This document shows positions 45,235 through 53,951 of a DNA stretch of 64,000 nucleotides, in pieces. Every line of letters starts with the position of its first letter. The first letter of the stretch is position 1. The notes under the pieces were generated by a model that was not told where the DNA came from, made no database searches, and saw only the letters and a list, made by a program, of their open reading frames with translations. Position numbers and translations under genes: made by a program. This stretch comes from Thaumasiovibrio sp043421945. GTDB lineage: Bacteria; Pseudomonadota; Gammaproteobacteria; Enterobacterales; Vibrionaceae. The stretch is taken from contig JBHOGO010000001.1 of the NCBI GenBank assembly GCA_043421945.1, forward strand, positions 124,001-188,000, written 5' to 3'.

Positions 45235-45977
45235 CAATAGTTACTCCGATAAGCGACAAATTCATAGTCGCCATACTGCTCTGTTAAGACAGTCACCGTA
45301 ATACGCTTATGCTCTGTTTGAGTGGCAGAGGCTGAACCGGCGAACCCTGAGCCGGCAGTATAAGATTCATAAAATACATCAATCACCACCGCAAAATTCG
45401 CGTAGTCAGAGTCACTGGCCCCGGGCAGTAACTCGACAATGTCACCACGTGATAAATAAGGTGAGCAAAGCGTCGTGCTCCCCCAACAACCTAGATCAGG
45501 GGTGCTACCGTCGGGGTTAAGTAGGTAGCTATCAACCGCAGTAAAACTCGCCGTGCCTGAAGAAACTGTAGGGGCTTCAGAAAGCGTTGTGCCAAACGCA
45601 GCGGGTAAATTACAAACTCGATAGGCGCTCTCACCACAACGATATTGAGAGCTGGGATCAGACTGTTGATCAAACATCCGCCCTAAGATTTCTCCCATCA
45701 CTGCGTTGCCTAACGCAGACGCTCTCGCTTGGTAATAAGGGATGGCTGACTTTTCAACTTGAGGAAACAGAAACTGACTAAGCACCAACATCGCAAAAGA
45801 GAGTGTCACCATAGCGATGATACTCTCTATCAGCGTAAAGCCTTTAGCTCGAGAAGCGAAGCGGTGCTGGCCTTGTTGGTGCTTATTGAGCTTATTGAGC
45901 TTATTGCTCCGATAGTGTTTATCACGTAGCAGGTGAATAGAGAGATGATGGTTTTGGTTAGAAGTTTTCACACACAT
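45234..45977 (-). CDS. mshD: MshD, MSHA minor pilin with a long leader
   Basis: 247-residue prepilin-like protein with the cleavage site AKG^FTLIESIIAMVTLSFAM. The leader is about 46 residues, very long for a prepilin (usually 6-25), His/Asn/Lys rich, and contains a tripled 9-bp repeat giving Asn-Lys-Leu. Only one start fits: ATG 45977, with AAGGG upstream, overlapping the end of mshC by 20 bases; no later in-frame ATG, GTG or TTG lies before the cleavage site. The mature domain has several Cys pairs (RCGESAYRVC, CWGSTTLC). Confidence 0.92.
   Translation of the reverse strand: MCVKTSNQNHHLSIHLLRDKHYRSNKLNKLNKHQQGQHRFASRAKGFTLIESIIAMVTLSFAMLVLSQFLFPQVEKSAIPYYQARASALGNAVMGEILGRMFDQQSDPSSQYRCGESAYRVCNLPAAFGTTLSEAPTVSSGTASFTAVDSYLLNPDGSTPDLGCWGSTTLCSPYLSRGDIVELLPGASDSDYANFAVVIDVFYESYTAGSGFAGSASATQTEHKRITVTVLTEQYGDYEFVAYRSNY
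45840..45977 (-). repeat. 9-bp tandem repeat within the mshD leader coding region
   Basis: On the + strand GCTTATTGA, GCTTATTGA, GCTTATTGC lie head to tail at 45881-45907. On the coding strand this is three Asn-Lys-Leu/His triplets. The leader as a whole covers 45840-45977. Such short in-frame repeats can change copy number by slippage. Confidence 0.7.
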
Positions 45978-46548
45978 CAATGAACCCTTCTTGATTAATA
46001 CAGACATCGAGATTGGTCTCACCAGAAAATCGATATCGACAGATTTGATTTGGGTCGATCAACAACGCATTGCCACCGCAAACTCGCTGTTGAATTCGCT
46101 CGGCACCTGATACTTGAATTTGAATAGGACGCCCAAGGAGATCAAAGAAGAGCGAGGCACTATCGTCTGAGAGTCCCTGCTGGACAGAGAAGTTCACACC
46201 ACTATCAGTACTCGTTAAAAAATCACTGCTATCGTAGCAATCTGTCAATGTACCACCAATATCGACGGATTCCGGGCTACCAAAGCGCGAAGAGATCGCC
46301 ACGATTCCTCGACACTCAACTGCTCGTTGCTGCTCAGGCGATAAAAGGGTGTATTCACGAAAAGCATCTAACTGCATCGAAGCAACTTGCAGTTGACGTA
46401 ATATGGCAATGCCCTGATCGCGAGCAATTTGGGTTTCGAAGGCACCCGTCCCCGCATAGCGAGAACGGGCCGTCACGGCGACAATACCAATAATCAAAAT
46501 AACCACGATCAGCTCAATCACTGTAAAGCCAGCGTGGTTATTTTTCAT
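45958..46548 (-). CDS. mshC: MshC, MSHA minor pilin
   Basis: 196-residue prepilin-like protein with leader MKNNHAG^FTVIELIVVILIIGI, Glu5 present. The globular domain has paired Cys residues typical of pilins (CGGNALLIDPNQICRYRF, CINQEGFIDVC). It lies 12 bases after mshA and overlaps mshD by 20 bases. In V. cholerae MshC is needed for pilus assembly. Confidence 0.94.
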   Translation of the reverse strand: MKNNHAGFTVIELIVVILIIGIVAVTARSRYAGTGAFETQIARDQGIAILRQLQVASMQLDAFREYTLLSPEQQRAVECRGIVAISSRFGSPESVDIGGTLTDCYDSSDFLTSTDSGVNFSVQQGLSDDSASLFFDLLGRPIQIQVSGAERIQQRVCGGNALLIDPNQICRYRFSGETNLDVCINQEGFIDVCENF

Positions 46549-46560
46549 TGGCTATCTCAA

Positions 46561-47043
46561 TTATTTACACGCTTCAGGATCAACCGTCGCGGTGGCTGTT
46601 GCCCCCGAAGTCGCAGGCGGTGTATATGTTAAATAACACTCATTTGAAGCATATGCGGCACTCGTTTCCGCAAATGTAATCCATACACTTGCAGTATTCA
46701 CTGTTGGTGATGCAGGGGACACAATCGCCCAGTCATTTGAAAATCCTTCAATTGCTGCAGCAACACCCGATACTGTCGGGTCTGGATAACCATACACTAT
46801 ATTTATAGCATTAGTTCCAGTGCCTACAGTACCTGACGACGCATTTTCTAATCCTGCAATCGCAGACTTACCATATACAATTCCAGAAGCTCCGTTTATC
46901 GCGCCTTGTAAACCTTTTAGCGCCGAGTTTCTCGCATCCCCTTGTAAATTAAGGAATCTAGGCGCCGCTGTCACGGCTAGAATTCCCAAAATAACAATAA
47001 CAACCACTAACTCAATCAGTGTAAAACCGCCTTGACGTTTCAT
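46561..47043 (-). CDS. mshA: MshA, major pilin of the MSHA pilus
   Basis: 160-residue type IVa prepilin. Leader MKRQGG^FTLIELVVVIVILGILAVTAAPRFLN is close to consensus with Glu5; the D-region disulfide would join the two C-terminal Cys (SNECYLTYT and PEACK). The globular part is Ala/Ser/Thr/Gly rich, fitting a surface-exposed variable pilin. GGAG precedes the ATG. It lies 13 bases after mshB. The MSHA pilus is used for attachment to surfaces, zooplankton and chitin, and binds phages in V. cholerae. Confidence 0.97.
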   Translation of the reverse strand: MKRQGGFTLIELVVVIVILGILAVTAAPRFLNLQGDARNSALKGLQGAINGASGIVYGKSAIAGLENASSGTVGTGTNAINIVYGYPDPTVSGVAAAIEGFSNDWAIVSPASPTVNTASVWITFAETSAAYASNECYLTYTPPATSGATATATVDPEACK

Positions 47044-47056
47044 CTTATAACTCCAT

Positions 47057-47683
47057 CTACTCTGCTAAATTGACCACAACACGGCCAAGGGCCGGCTCAT
47101 AGGTAAAATTGTGTGCCCCAGTAAGGTTAGTGGGGGTATTGTTGGCCGAAGCCATTTGGTAAAATGTACAAATATTACTCGACTCGGTTGTTGCTGCTAA
47201 ATACTTGTGTTGGTTAGCGTCAAAGTCTGTGGATATCGCCGTCTGAGGAGGGTTTTGCATCAGCTCCGTCATCAAATCAACGCAGTCTGTATCAGCTATC
47301 GCTAACGTCGACCCTTCACCATCACTATTCGCGAGACCGAATGGGTACCCTGAACGGATCGTCACATCTTCGTCGGACTCACTTTCATCCGTCAATTTCA
47401 TATCCGTGCCATCATAGGCGACCACATAAAAGCCATTACCGTCTTGTGTTCTTCCGTTTGCCTCCCATTGCGCTCGAACTGACAACACCGCGGTAGCAAA
47501 CCCACCGGCGACACCTTCAATACTCGATTTTTTAGCTTCATCAGTCACATCAAGAAAACGCGGCAATGCAGCGACTGCCAGCAAACCGATAACAACAATG
47601 ACAATCACCAACTCAACCAAAGAAAAACCGCGCTCTTGTTGAGGGTTAAATTTTCCTGCCGTGACTTTGCGTATCCTCAGCAC
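47057..47683 (-). CDS. mshB: MshB, MSHA prepilin-like protein
   Basis: 208-residue prepilin-like protein with a 19-residue leader ending QQERG^FSLVELVIVIVVIGLL (Glu5 present). The start is GTG 47683 preceded by AGAGG at five bases; no ATG is available. The pilin domain includes FYVVAYDGTDMKLTDES and ends NFTYEPALGRVVVNL, with two Cys. In V. cholerae a second msh promoter lies before mshB; here only 62 bases separate mshF and mshB and no convincing promoter was found. Confidence 0.94.
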   Translation of the reverse strand: MLRIRKVTAGKFNPQQERGFSLVELVIVIVVIGLLAVAALPRFLDVTDEAKKSSIEGVAGGFATAVLSVRAQWEANGRTQDGNGFYVVAYDGTDMKLTDESESDEDVTIRSGYPFGLANSDGEGSTLAIADTDCVDLMTELMQNPPQTAISTDFDANQHKYLAATTESSNICTFYQMASANNTPTNLTGAHNFTYEPALGRVVVNLAE

Positions 47684-47745
47684 ATGAACCTCTTTCCATT
47701 CAATTCACTCAATGTAATTCAGCCCAGCAATATGTCCTCAGGGCG

Positions 47746-48219
47746 CTATAATGACAAATCTTGCAACAAATTCAATGACATTGTGTCACCAATAAGTGAA
47801 TACTCCAATGCCTTTTCATTACGAAAACGATAAATACATCGCAGCTTATTAACTTCCAGTATAGATTCTTCAATCTCTGGTTGCTCAGAAAAAACCGTAT
47901 CGACTCCACGACTTAGCAATAGCCACGTTGAAAAACAATCAACATGGCCCTCAAGGGTGAGTTTATACGGCCAACCTCCTTGACTAAAAAACACATTGTC
48001 TTCTTCAAACAGCATTTTATTGGGACGCCCTGTAACCATCCACTGAGCCTTATAGGCATTAGCTGTATCTAACATGGTTCGTTGAGACATTTCATAGGCG
48101 GCTAATGTTGTCCGATCACGAATTTCAATCCAGCGCCAAAGCACCATCGCGATGACACTTATCATCGATACCCACCAAATAGAGTATTTAATGAGTCCTT
48201 TGGTCGGATAATACGCCAT
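47746..48219 (-). CDS. mshF: MshF, MSHA biogenesis protein
   Basis: 157-residue protein with one N-terminal membrane helix (about 11-30, IWWVSMISVIAMVLWRW) and a pilin-like periplasmic part, but without a prepilin cleavage site. Function is unknown in V. cholerae, where MshF is small and dispensable or partly required. Start ATG 48219 (MAYYPTKG) follows the mshG stop by two bases; the open frame to 48255 overlaps mshG. Identified mainly by position between mshG and mshB. Confidence 0.85.
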   Translation of the reverse strand: MAYYPTKGLIKYSIWWVSMISVIAMVLWRWIEIRDRTTLAAYEMSQRTMLDTANAYKAQWMVTGRPNKMLFEEDNVFFSQGGWPYKLTLEGHVDCFSTWLLLSRGVDTVFSEQPEIEESILEVNKLRCIYRFRNEKALEYSLIGDTMSLNLLQDLSL

Positions 48220-48221
48220 CA

Positions 48222-49451
48222 CTAGCCACCTTTCGCGATATCGAGCATGTCCCACATAGGAAGAAATATTCCCAAAGCAAGCAGTAACACCATCCCTGCC
48301 ACAACGGCCAACAGTATTGGCTCAATACGTGCTGTCAGCGTTTTTAGGTCATAATCCACTTCACGATCATAAAAATCGGCAACTTCGAGCAACAGCTCAT
48401 CGATTTGCCCCGTTTCTTCACCAACGGCTATCATTTGTTGAACCAGTGGTGTAAATACCCCACTGTTATTCGCGGTTACCGTCATACTCGACCCCGCTTC
48501 TATCGCCGTTTTCATCCCCATCAGTTTCAATTCCAAGAATCGGTTTCCCAATGCTTCTGCTGACAACTGGATCGACTGATTAAGCGGGACACCAGCTTTC
48601 AGCATTAAGGAAAAGCTACGTGCAAAACGAGACAGTTGGGCCCTATTTACAATATCGCCAACAATCGGAACCTTTAAGCGCCACAAGTCCCACCGCTCTC
48701 GACCGGAATCAGTACCTACCCACATACGAGTGGCTATCGCAGCACCAAACATACTGGCAATCATCCAATACCAATAATTAACAAAGAAGTCTGACATCCC
48801 TATCAAAATCTTAGTCGGCAACGGTAAGTCCATACCAAACTTTGAAAACATCGATGAAAACTGTGGGATCACCTTTAAATTCAATACCACTAGAGCAATA
48901 AAAATGGCACTCAGTACAAAAATCGGATATCGCATGGCTGATTTAATCCGCCGTCGCGTCTCCATCTCTTGTTCAAAGTAATTGGCAAGTTGTAACAACG
49001 CCTCTTCTAGACGACCAGTACTTTCACCCACAGCGACCATCGAGACAAACAACTCAGAAAACACCCGCGGATGAGCACGCAATGATGATGAAAAATTACG
49101 CCCATTAGTCAGATCGCTGTGTACTTTATCGAGCGTTTCAGCAAGAAGCTTATGTGTTGTACTCTGCGATAGCCCACGGATAGCGCGCAATAAAGGAACA
49201 CCAGCTCTGGTTAAGCTGTACATCTGCCGACAAAAAATCACGAGCGGCTCTAATGCTATCGGTGCCTTCAGTAACTCACCGATGTCCATGTTCAGAGCAC
49301 CAGAACTAGACTGACGGCCAGCAGTGACGCTAAGAGGGATAACCCCCTGACGCATCAAAGCTTCTACTGCCGCATCTTGATTGCTTGCATCTACCTGCCC
49401 TTTAACTTCTTTGCCAGAAGCAGAGCGACCACGATAATTAAAAATCGCCAT
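48222..49451 (-). CDS. mshG: MshG, inner-membrane platform protein of the MSHA pilus
   Basis: 409-residue GspF/PilC-family protein, the platform on which the ATPase MshE acts. Two GspF domains (about 68-190 and 270-392), LVIFCRQMYSLTRAGVPLL and RFARSFSLMLKAGVPLNQSI, and three membrane helices (about 168-190, 220-240, 375-400). The N-terminal AIFNYRGRSASGKEVKGQVD is typical. It follows mshE by 11 bases. Confidence 0.96.
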   Translation of the reverse strand: MAIFNYRGRSASGKEVKGQVDASNQDAAVEALMRQGVIPLSVTAGRQSSSGALNMDIGELLKAPIALEPLVIFCRQMYSLTRAGVPLLRAIRGLSQSTTHKLLAETLDKVHSDLTNGRNFSSSLRAHPRVFSELFVSMVAVGESTGRLEEALLQLANYFEQEMETRRRIKSAMRYPIFVLSAIFIALVVLNLKVIPQFSSMFSKFGMDLPLPTKILIGMSDFFVNYWYWMIASMFGAAIATRMWVGTDSGRERWDLWRLKVPIVGDIVNRAQLSRFARSFSLMLKAGVPLNQSIQLSAEALGNRFLELKLMGMKTAIEAGSSMTVTANNSGVFTPLVQQMIAVGEETGQIDELLLEVADFYDREVDYDLKTLTARIEPILLAVVAGMVLLLALGIFLPMWDMLDIAKGG

Positions 49452-49462
49452 GACTTATCACT

Positions 49463-51460
49463 CTATTCCCAGTCAAACTTATTGCTTGGTGCGGGGGTAT
49501 CAGACTCTTCCAACTTGATCGTTACCGATTGTTCAGAAATCACCCGTGAGGAATCGGATTCAAGTGACGAGACGCTTGATGATGGGCGAGATAGAAGTGA
49601 CTCAGACATCAATGTAGCAGCCTGCGAATCAGTGGCAGTGGTCAATTCCGATGTCACTCGATGAGGTTCAATAAGCGCTTCAGTGACGGTGCTCAAGCCA
49701 CTCTCTAGTTCCGGTAAGCTATCATCTACAATCGGTATCGCATCACTCGCGCTGTGCATTTCCCCTTCACCAAGTTGCATCACTTCTTCTAGAGTCGTTT
49801 TCCCCTGCATAGCAAGCTCCATCGCACACTCAAGAAGAGGTTTATAGCCTTCACTAACACGGGCTTTTTGCGCAAATTTAACCGCATCGTTGCCACGTAG
49901 CGCATCCATCATATCCACATCCATTTCGAGTAACTCGAAGACGCCAATTCGTCCTTTGTAACCCGTAAGATTGCAGTTCTGGCAACCACTGCCGCGCTGA
50001 AAAGTATGTTGTTGCAAATGAGAAAAGCGACTGCGAATCCAGCTTGATTGTAACTTGTCGGGCTTATCATCACGCTGACAGTCTGGGCAAATACGCCTAA
50101 CGAGTCGCTGTGCCAGCACTGCACGAACGGAGCTAGCGACAAGATAACCAGGCGCATTCATATCAATCATACGCAAGGCACTATCAATCGCATCATTGGT
50201 ATGGAGGGTCGAAAGAACAAGGTGACCGGTTAACGCGGCTCTCAAACCAATTTCAACGGTTTCTTCATCACGCATCTCCCCCACCAAGATGACATCAGGA
50301 TCCTGACGTAAGAAGGTTCGAAGTACTTTAGAAAAAGTTAAGCCTATCTTGGCATTAACCTGCACCTGATTGATCCGAGGGAGTCGGTACTCAACAGGAT
50401 CCTCTGCAGTAATGATCTTTTTCTGGGGCTTATTTAATTCACTCAATGCACCATATAGTGTTGTTGTCTTACCCGACCCAGTCGGGCCCGTCACGAGAAT
50501 CATCCCATGCGGGCGGCGTAGCTGACGACGCATCCGATCCAGAATATGTACGGGCATCCCAACTTCATCGAGGCTTAAGATCCCCGCTGATTGGTCCAAT
50601 AAACGCATCACAACCGCTTCGCCATACTCTGTCGGTAACGTCGAAATACGCACATCGACCGAGTGCCCTCTCGCGGTCACATTGAAACGACCATCTTGCG
50701 GTAAACGTTTTTCTGAAATATCCAGTCCACTCATTAACTTCAGTCGAAGTACCAATGCGGATGCTGCATTTACTTCATTTAATAATGTTTCATGAAGCAA
50801 GCCATCCACACGCTGTCGAATCCGCAACGTGTCTTTATCTGGCTCAATATGAATATCTGACGCCCCCACCTGAACGGCATCTTCAAACAGCGAGTTAATG
50901 AGCTTAACAACCGTAACATCGTCATCATCATTATCACTTAACGCACCGAAGCTAAAATCTGTCGATGCATCGACTTGGTGCTCGGCTTGCAGCTGTTCTG
51001 CAAATGAGAGGATCTCTTTGGTACGACGATAATAGCGATCAAAGGCTTGAATCAGATCACTTTCCGAGGCGATAACGAGATCTATATCGTACTGGCGCAG
51101 TTGGGCAAGCAGATCTTCTTGCGCACCAAGATCCGCAGGATCACTCATTGCAACCCGCAGCGCTTCTCCGTTATAGCCGACCACAAGCGCACGTAAGCGG
51201 CGTGCATGTACCTCGGGTAAGAGCTGAACGGCATCAACATCAACACCAAATCGGCTAAGGTCGATAAGAGGCACACTAAGCTGCTCAGACAAGAAGGACA
51301 GCATCTGATCTTCATTGATAAAACCTAGCTGAATTAAGGTATCACCAAGTTTTCGTCCTGAACCACGTTGTGCATCAAGGGCATGTTGTAGCTGCTGCTC
51401 ATTAATGACATTCTCTTCAACCAACAGATCACCGAGGCGTTTTCGTAACTTAATCGCCAT
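49463..51460 (-). CDS. mshE: MshE, c-di-GMP-regulated pilus extension ATPase with an extra C-terminal tail
   Basis: 665-residue GspE/PilB-type extension ATPase. N-terminal MshEN domain (about 1-145) holds the paired RLGD-type motifs (KRLGDLLVEENVINEQQLQ at 7-25 and KLGDTLIQLGFINEDQ at 37-52) that bind c-di-GMP in V. cholerae MshE. Walker A GPTGSGKT (325-332), Walker B DPDVILVGEMRDEET (387-401), His box LVLSTLHTNDA and a zinc tetracysteine (Cys458, 461, 493, 496). Relatives end near residue 570; this protein continues about 100 residues with a Ser/Glu/Thr-rich, probably disordered tail ending SNKFDWE. It lies six bases after mshN. Confidence 0.96.
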   Translation of the reverse strand: MAIKLRKRLGDLLVEENVINEQQLQHALDAQRGSGRKLGDTLIQLGFINEDQMLSFLSEQLSVPLIDLSRFGVDVDAVQLLPEVHARRLRALVVGYNGEALRVAMSDPADLGAQEDLLAQLRQYDIDLVIASESDLIQAFDRYYRRTKEILSFAEQLQAEHQVDASTDFSFGALSDNDDDDVTVVKLINSLFEDAVQVGASDIHIEPDKDTLRIRQRVDGLLHETLLNEVNAASALVLRLKLMSGLDISEKRLPQDGRFNVTARGHSVDVRISTLPTEYGEAVVMRLLDQSAGILSLDEVGMPVHILDRMRRQLRRPHGMILVTGPTGSGKTTTLYGALSELNKPQKKIITAEDPVEYRLPRINQVQVNAKIGLTFSKVLRTFLRQDPDVILVGEMRDEETVEIGLRAALTGHLVLSTLHTNDAIDSALRMIDMNAPGYLVASSVRAVLAQRLVRRICPDCQRDDKPDKLQSSWIRSRFSHLQQHTFQRGSGCQNCNLTGYKGRIGVFELLEMDVDMMDALRGNDAVKFAQKARVSEGYKPLLECAMELAMQGKTTLEEVMQLGEGEMHSASDAIPIVDDSLPELESGLSTVTEALIEPHRVTSELTTATDSQAATLMSESLLSRPSSSVSSLESDSSRVISEQSVTIKLEESDTPAPSNKFDWE

Positions 51461-51465
51461 CTTCG

Positions 51466-53103
51466 CTACTCCTCTACCTGCTGCAATTGCTGTAATGCAT
51501 ATAATCGTTGACGAACAAACGCTTGCGACGCCTCAGAAACCCCGCCTAAACGTTGTGTTTCTTGATAGGCTTTTTGAGCGTCGACCGCTTCCCCTTCTCG
51601 ATCAGAGGCAATGGCAAGTCCGAGCCACCAGCGCCCATCTTCTGGGTAGTGCGTCACTAGGTATTGATAGCTCTCTAAAGCTGCACCGTTATCACTGAGC
51701 TGTTGAGCTAGCGCACCACGCATCGCGGCATATTCAGGCGAAGGTGATACAAACCAATCCGATAAAACCGAGAGGGCCGTTTGGGATTGCGACTCCCTTG
51801 CTAATAGTTTAGCCATTGTTAAACGTAATGACTCACTGCTTGGGTTACGAGCGATACCTTCTTGTAAAATGGTTAGTGCTTCACGGGTTTCTCGACGCCC
51901 ATAATGTAGGGCTGCGACCTGCGAGCGTATATCTTCACGTGCGGGAGCAAAACGAAGCGCAGATTGATACTCGGCTAACGCCTTACGGATATCACCAACA
52001 TCCAATGCCTCTTGGGCTCGCTTAACCGCTACCTCTGCAAGCTGAGCCGGTGACATACTCTCTACCTTAACTTCAATACTCGCCGGTGGAACCTCCTCAC
52101 CGAGTTGCTCATGCTCACTGACGAATGGAGAAAGCAAAGCGCTAGCCGAGCCCTGTGGTGCTGTTTCTTCATGCACGGCTTCTACAGGTGCACTTGCGGC
52201 TGTTGTATCAGCCTCTGTCGATAAAGATCCAGGCTCTGAAATATCGTGAGTTGCGGTCACCTCAACAGCAAGGGGAGTATCTGTATTTACAGAGCGAGTT
52301 CGTTCTAAACTCACTTCAGAATCGGGGTTTAACCGGGCTTGATCAACGCGTCGTAATAGTGAGGAAGCATTAATATCCGTAGCTGAAAGCGGTACGCTAC
52401 CCTGCCTATTTGCACGTCGATAGGCATCAACGCTTGGCGCTAAAAACTCCACGGCTGTTGGTTTTACCATTACACTGAGTGAAGCAGTTCGCTCTCCACC
52501 AGCCCGCTGTCCAATGACATCAACAGGTTCATCGTTGACATAAAGAAGTGTTTCAATCACCGGAATTTCCGAACTCACTAACTCAGGATTAAGTGTATTC
52601 GACTCCAATGAGGCTTCCCCCACACTCTCTTTCTCATCGACTGAAGAGGCAGTAACGTCACTAACGGCTATCGTCGTTACAGACGATCCCACCATGTCAG
52701 GATTCTCAATGCCAGAGCCTTTAATATCAAAGTCTTCAATGCCAGAACCTTCATTGCCTAAGCCTTCAACGGATGAAGCTTCAATAGCTAAAGCTCCAGT
52801 TGCTATATCGTCAGTAGCTATATCCTCAATAGCGATATCCTCGACAGCTTCCATCTTATCCCCTACGATTGGAGCCACATCTGACGATGCCTCAAGAGAT
52901 GGGTTCGAGTAAGCACTTCCAAAGCCAGCCGCCCCCAACCACCATGCCCCCCCAGCAACAGCGGACAAAACAACAATAGCGATAATTCGCTTAGGCCAGC
53001 GTGAAGGAATAGGGTCGATATAAGCGGCTTGCAACCGAGGCTGTTCGGCACCCTCGGCCTTTTGCTCTGATATTTGCTGCAGCATCTTATTGATGGCACT
53101 CAT
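51466..53103 (-). CDS. mshN: MshN, TPR-containing MSHA biogenesis protein with an expanded linker
   Basis: 545-residue bitopic protein. Cytoplasmic N-terminus with SAINKMLQQISEQK, one membrane helix (about 39-60), a long low-complexity acidic periplasmic linker (about 65-340) and TPR repeats (about 355-540: QEALDVGDIRKALAEYQSAL, REALTILQEGIARNPSSES and so on). The linker holds eleven consecutive five-residue units at residues 87-141, most clearly VEDIA-IEDIA-TDDIA. MshN is thought to scaffold the secretin/alignment complex. SD GGAGGTAAG before the ATG. The protein is longer than V. cholerae MshN because of the linker. Confidence 0.9.
   Translation of the reverse strand: MSAINKMLQQISEQKAEGAEQPRLQAAYIDPIPSRWPKRIIAIVVLSAVAGGAWWLGAAGFGSAYSNPSLEASSDVAPIVGDKMEAVEDIAIEDIATDDIATGALAIEASSVEGLGNEGSGIEDFDIKGSGIENPDMVGSSVTTIAVSDVTASSVDEKESVGEASLESNTLNPELVSSEIPVIETLLYVNDEPVDVIGQRAGGERTASLSVMVKPTAVEFLAPSVDAYRRANRQGSVPLSATDINASSLLRRVDQARLNPDSEVSLERTRSVNTDTPLAVEVTATHDISEPGSLSTEADTTAASAPVEAVHEETAPQGSASALLSPFVSEHEQLGEEVPPASIEVKVESMSPAQLAEVAVKRAQEALDVGDIRKALAEYQSALRFAPAREDIRSQVAALHYGRRETREALTILQEGIARNPSSESLRLTMAKLLARESQSQTALSVLSDWFVSPSPEYAAMRGALAQQLSDNGAALESYQYLVTHYPEDGRWWLGLAIASDREGEAVDAQKAYQETQRLGGVSEASQAFVRQRLYALQQLQQVEE
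52681..52845 (-). repeat. Eleven degenerate 15-bp tandem repeats in mshN
   Basis: 165 bases, exactly 11 x 15, encoding pentads with I/V/T/N/M at position 1 and often E/D at 2 (VEDIA, IEDIA, TDDIA, TGALA, IEASS, VEGLG, NEGSG, IEDFD, IKGSG, IENPD, MVGSS). At DNA level the clearest copies are TCAATGCCAGAGCCT and TCAATGCCAGAACCT, and ATAGCTATATCCTCA-like units. The array decays toward the 3' end of the gene. Confidence 0.75.
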
Positions 53104-53109
53104 GTCAAC

Positions 53110-53949
53110 TTACCTCCAAGCCCAAGCTAGCATCGAGTCCATCGCTGGCAATCGGGCGTCTTGAGTATCGTTAATGGCAGCGACAATAGCCTGACGCTCA
53201 ATATGGCGGGTCTTGCTTGCAAAGGCGTGCAGCAACGCTTTATGGCACAGAACGTTAATCACCCGAGGAATGCCTCGGCTCGCCTTCCAAATAAGACGAT
53301 ATCCAGCCATATGGAAAAGAGGGATTGATTGACCACTACATTGTAAACGATGCTCAATATAGGCCTTGGTTTCCGCCAAATTCAGCGGCCTCAGTTGTGC
53401 ACTGAAACTAATTCTCTGCCGCAGTTGGCGAAGATGGTGCTGACCTAAACGCTGGTCTAACTCAGGCTGTCCAATCAAAACGACTTGGATCAATTTCTCT
53501 TGCTCTGTCTCTAAGTTAGCCAGTAATCGAATCGCTTCTAATGCTTCATCTGAAAGCGCTTGTGCTTCATCAATAATCACAACCGCTTTTTTCCCTTGCT
53601 GACGAAACGCTATGACTTGTCGCTGCAATGCACCAAGTACATCGGTATCCATCTCTAGTGGGATTTCATATTCCTGCGCAATGACTTCACGTAGAGCATC
53701 GCCATCGAGGCTCGGTGTCGGGACATAGGCTAAGGCGTAGTGCTCAGGTAACTGTTGGATCAGCAAGCGACACAGCAAGGTTTTCCCTGTCCCCACCTCG
53801 CCACTAATTTTGATGATACCCTCACCCATATCAAGTGCGGCTAAGGCCGTATTAATCGCTTCAACATGGGGTGGCATCGCATAAAACAGCGCAGTATTCG
53901 GCGTTAATGAGAAAGGCAGCTGAGTGAGACCAAAATGCGTTTCGTACAT
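53110..53949 (-). CDS. mshM: MshM, ExeA-like AAA ATPase of MSHA biogenesis
   Basis: 279-residue ExeA/GspA-family ATPase. N-terminal FGLTQLPFSLTPNTALF is the family hallmark; Walker A GEVGTGKT at about 48-55; Walker B VVIIDEAQALS; sensor QVVLIGQPELDQRL. ExeA relatives help assemble secretins through peptidoglycan. The second of two ATGs (53949) has GGGGG six bases upstream and matches relatives. It starts at the end of mshL (stop TAA at 53952-53954). Confidence 0.94.
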   Translation of the reverse strand: MYETHFGLTQLPFSLTPNTALFYAMPPHVEAINTALAALDMGEGIIKISGEVGTGKTLLCRLLIQQLPEHYALAYVPTPSLDGDALREVIAQEYEIPLEMDTDVLGALQRQVIAFRQQGKKAVVIIDEAQALSDEALEAIRLLANLETEQEKLIQVVLIGQPELDQRLGQHHLRQLRQRISFSAQLRPLNLAETKAYIEHRLQCSGQSIPLFHMAGYRLIWKASRGIPRVINVLCHKALLHAFASKTRHIERQAIVAAINDTQDARLPAMDSMLAWAWR

Positions 53950-53951
53950 CA

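Noticed and set aside
52681..52845. Classical pentapeptide-repeat (beta-helix) domain in MshN
   Set aside because: The units lack the A(D/N)LxX pattern and are acidic and degenerate; more likely an expanded flexible linker.
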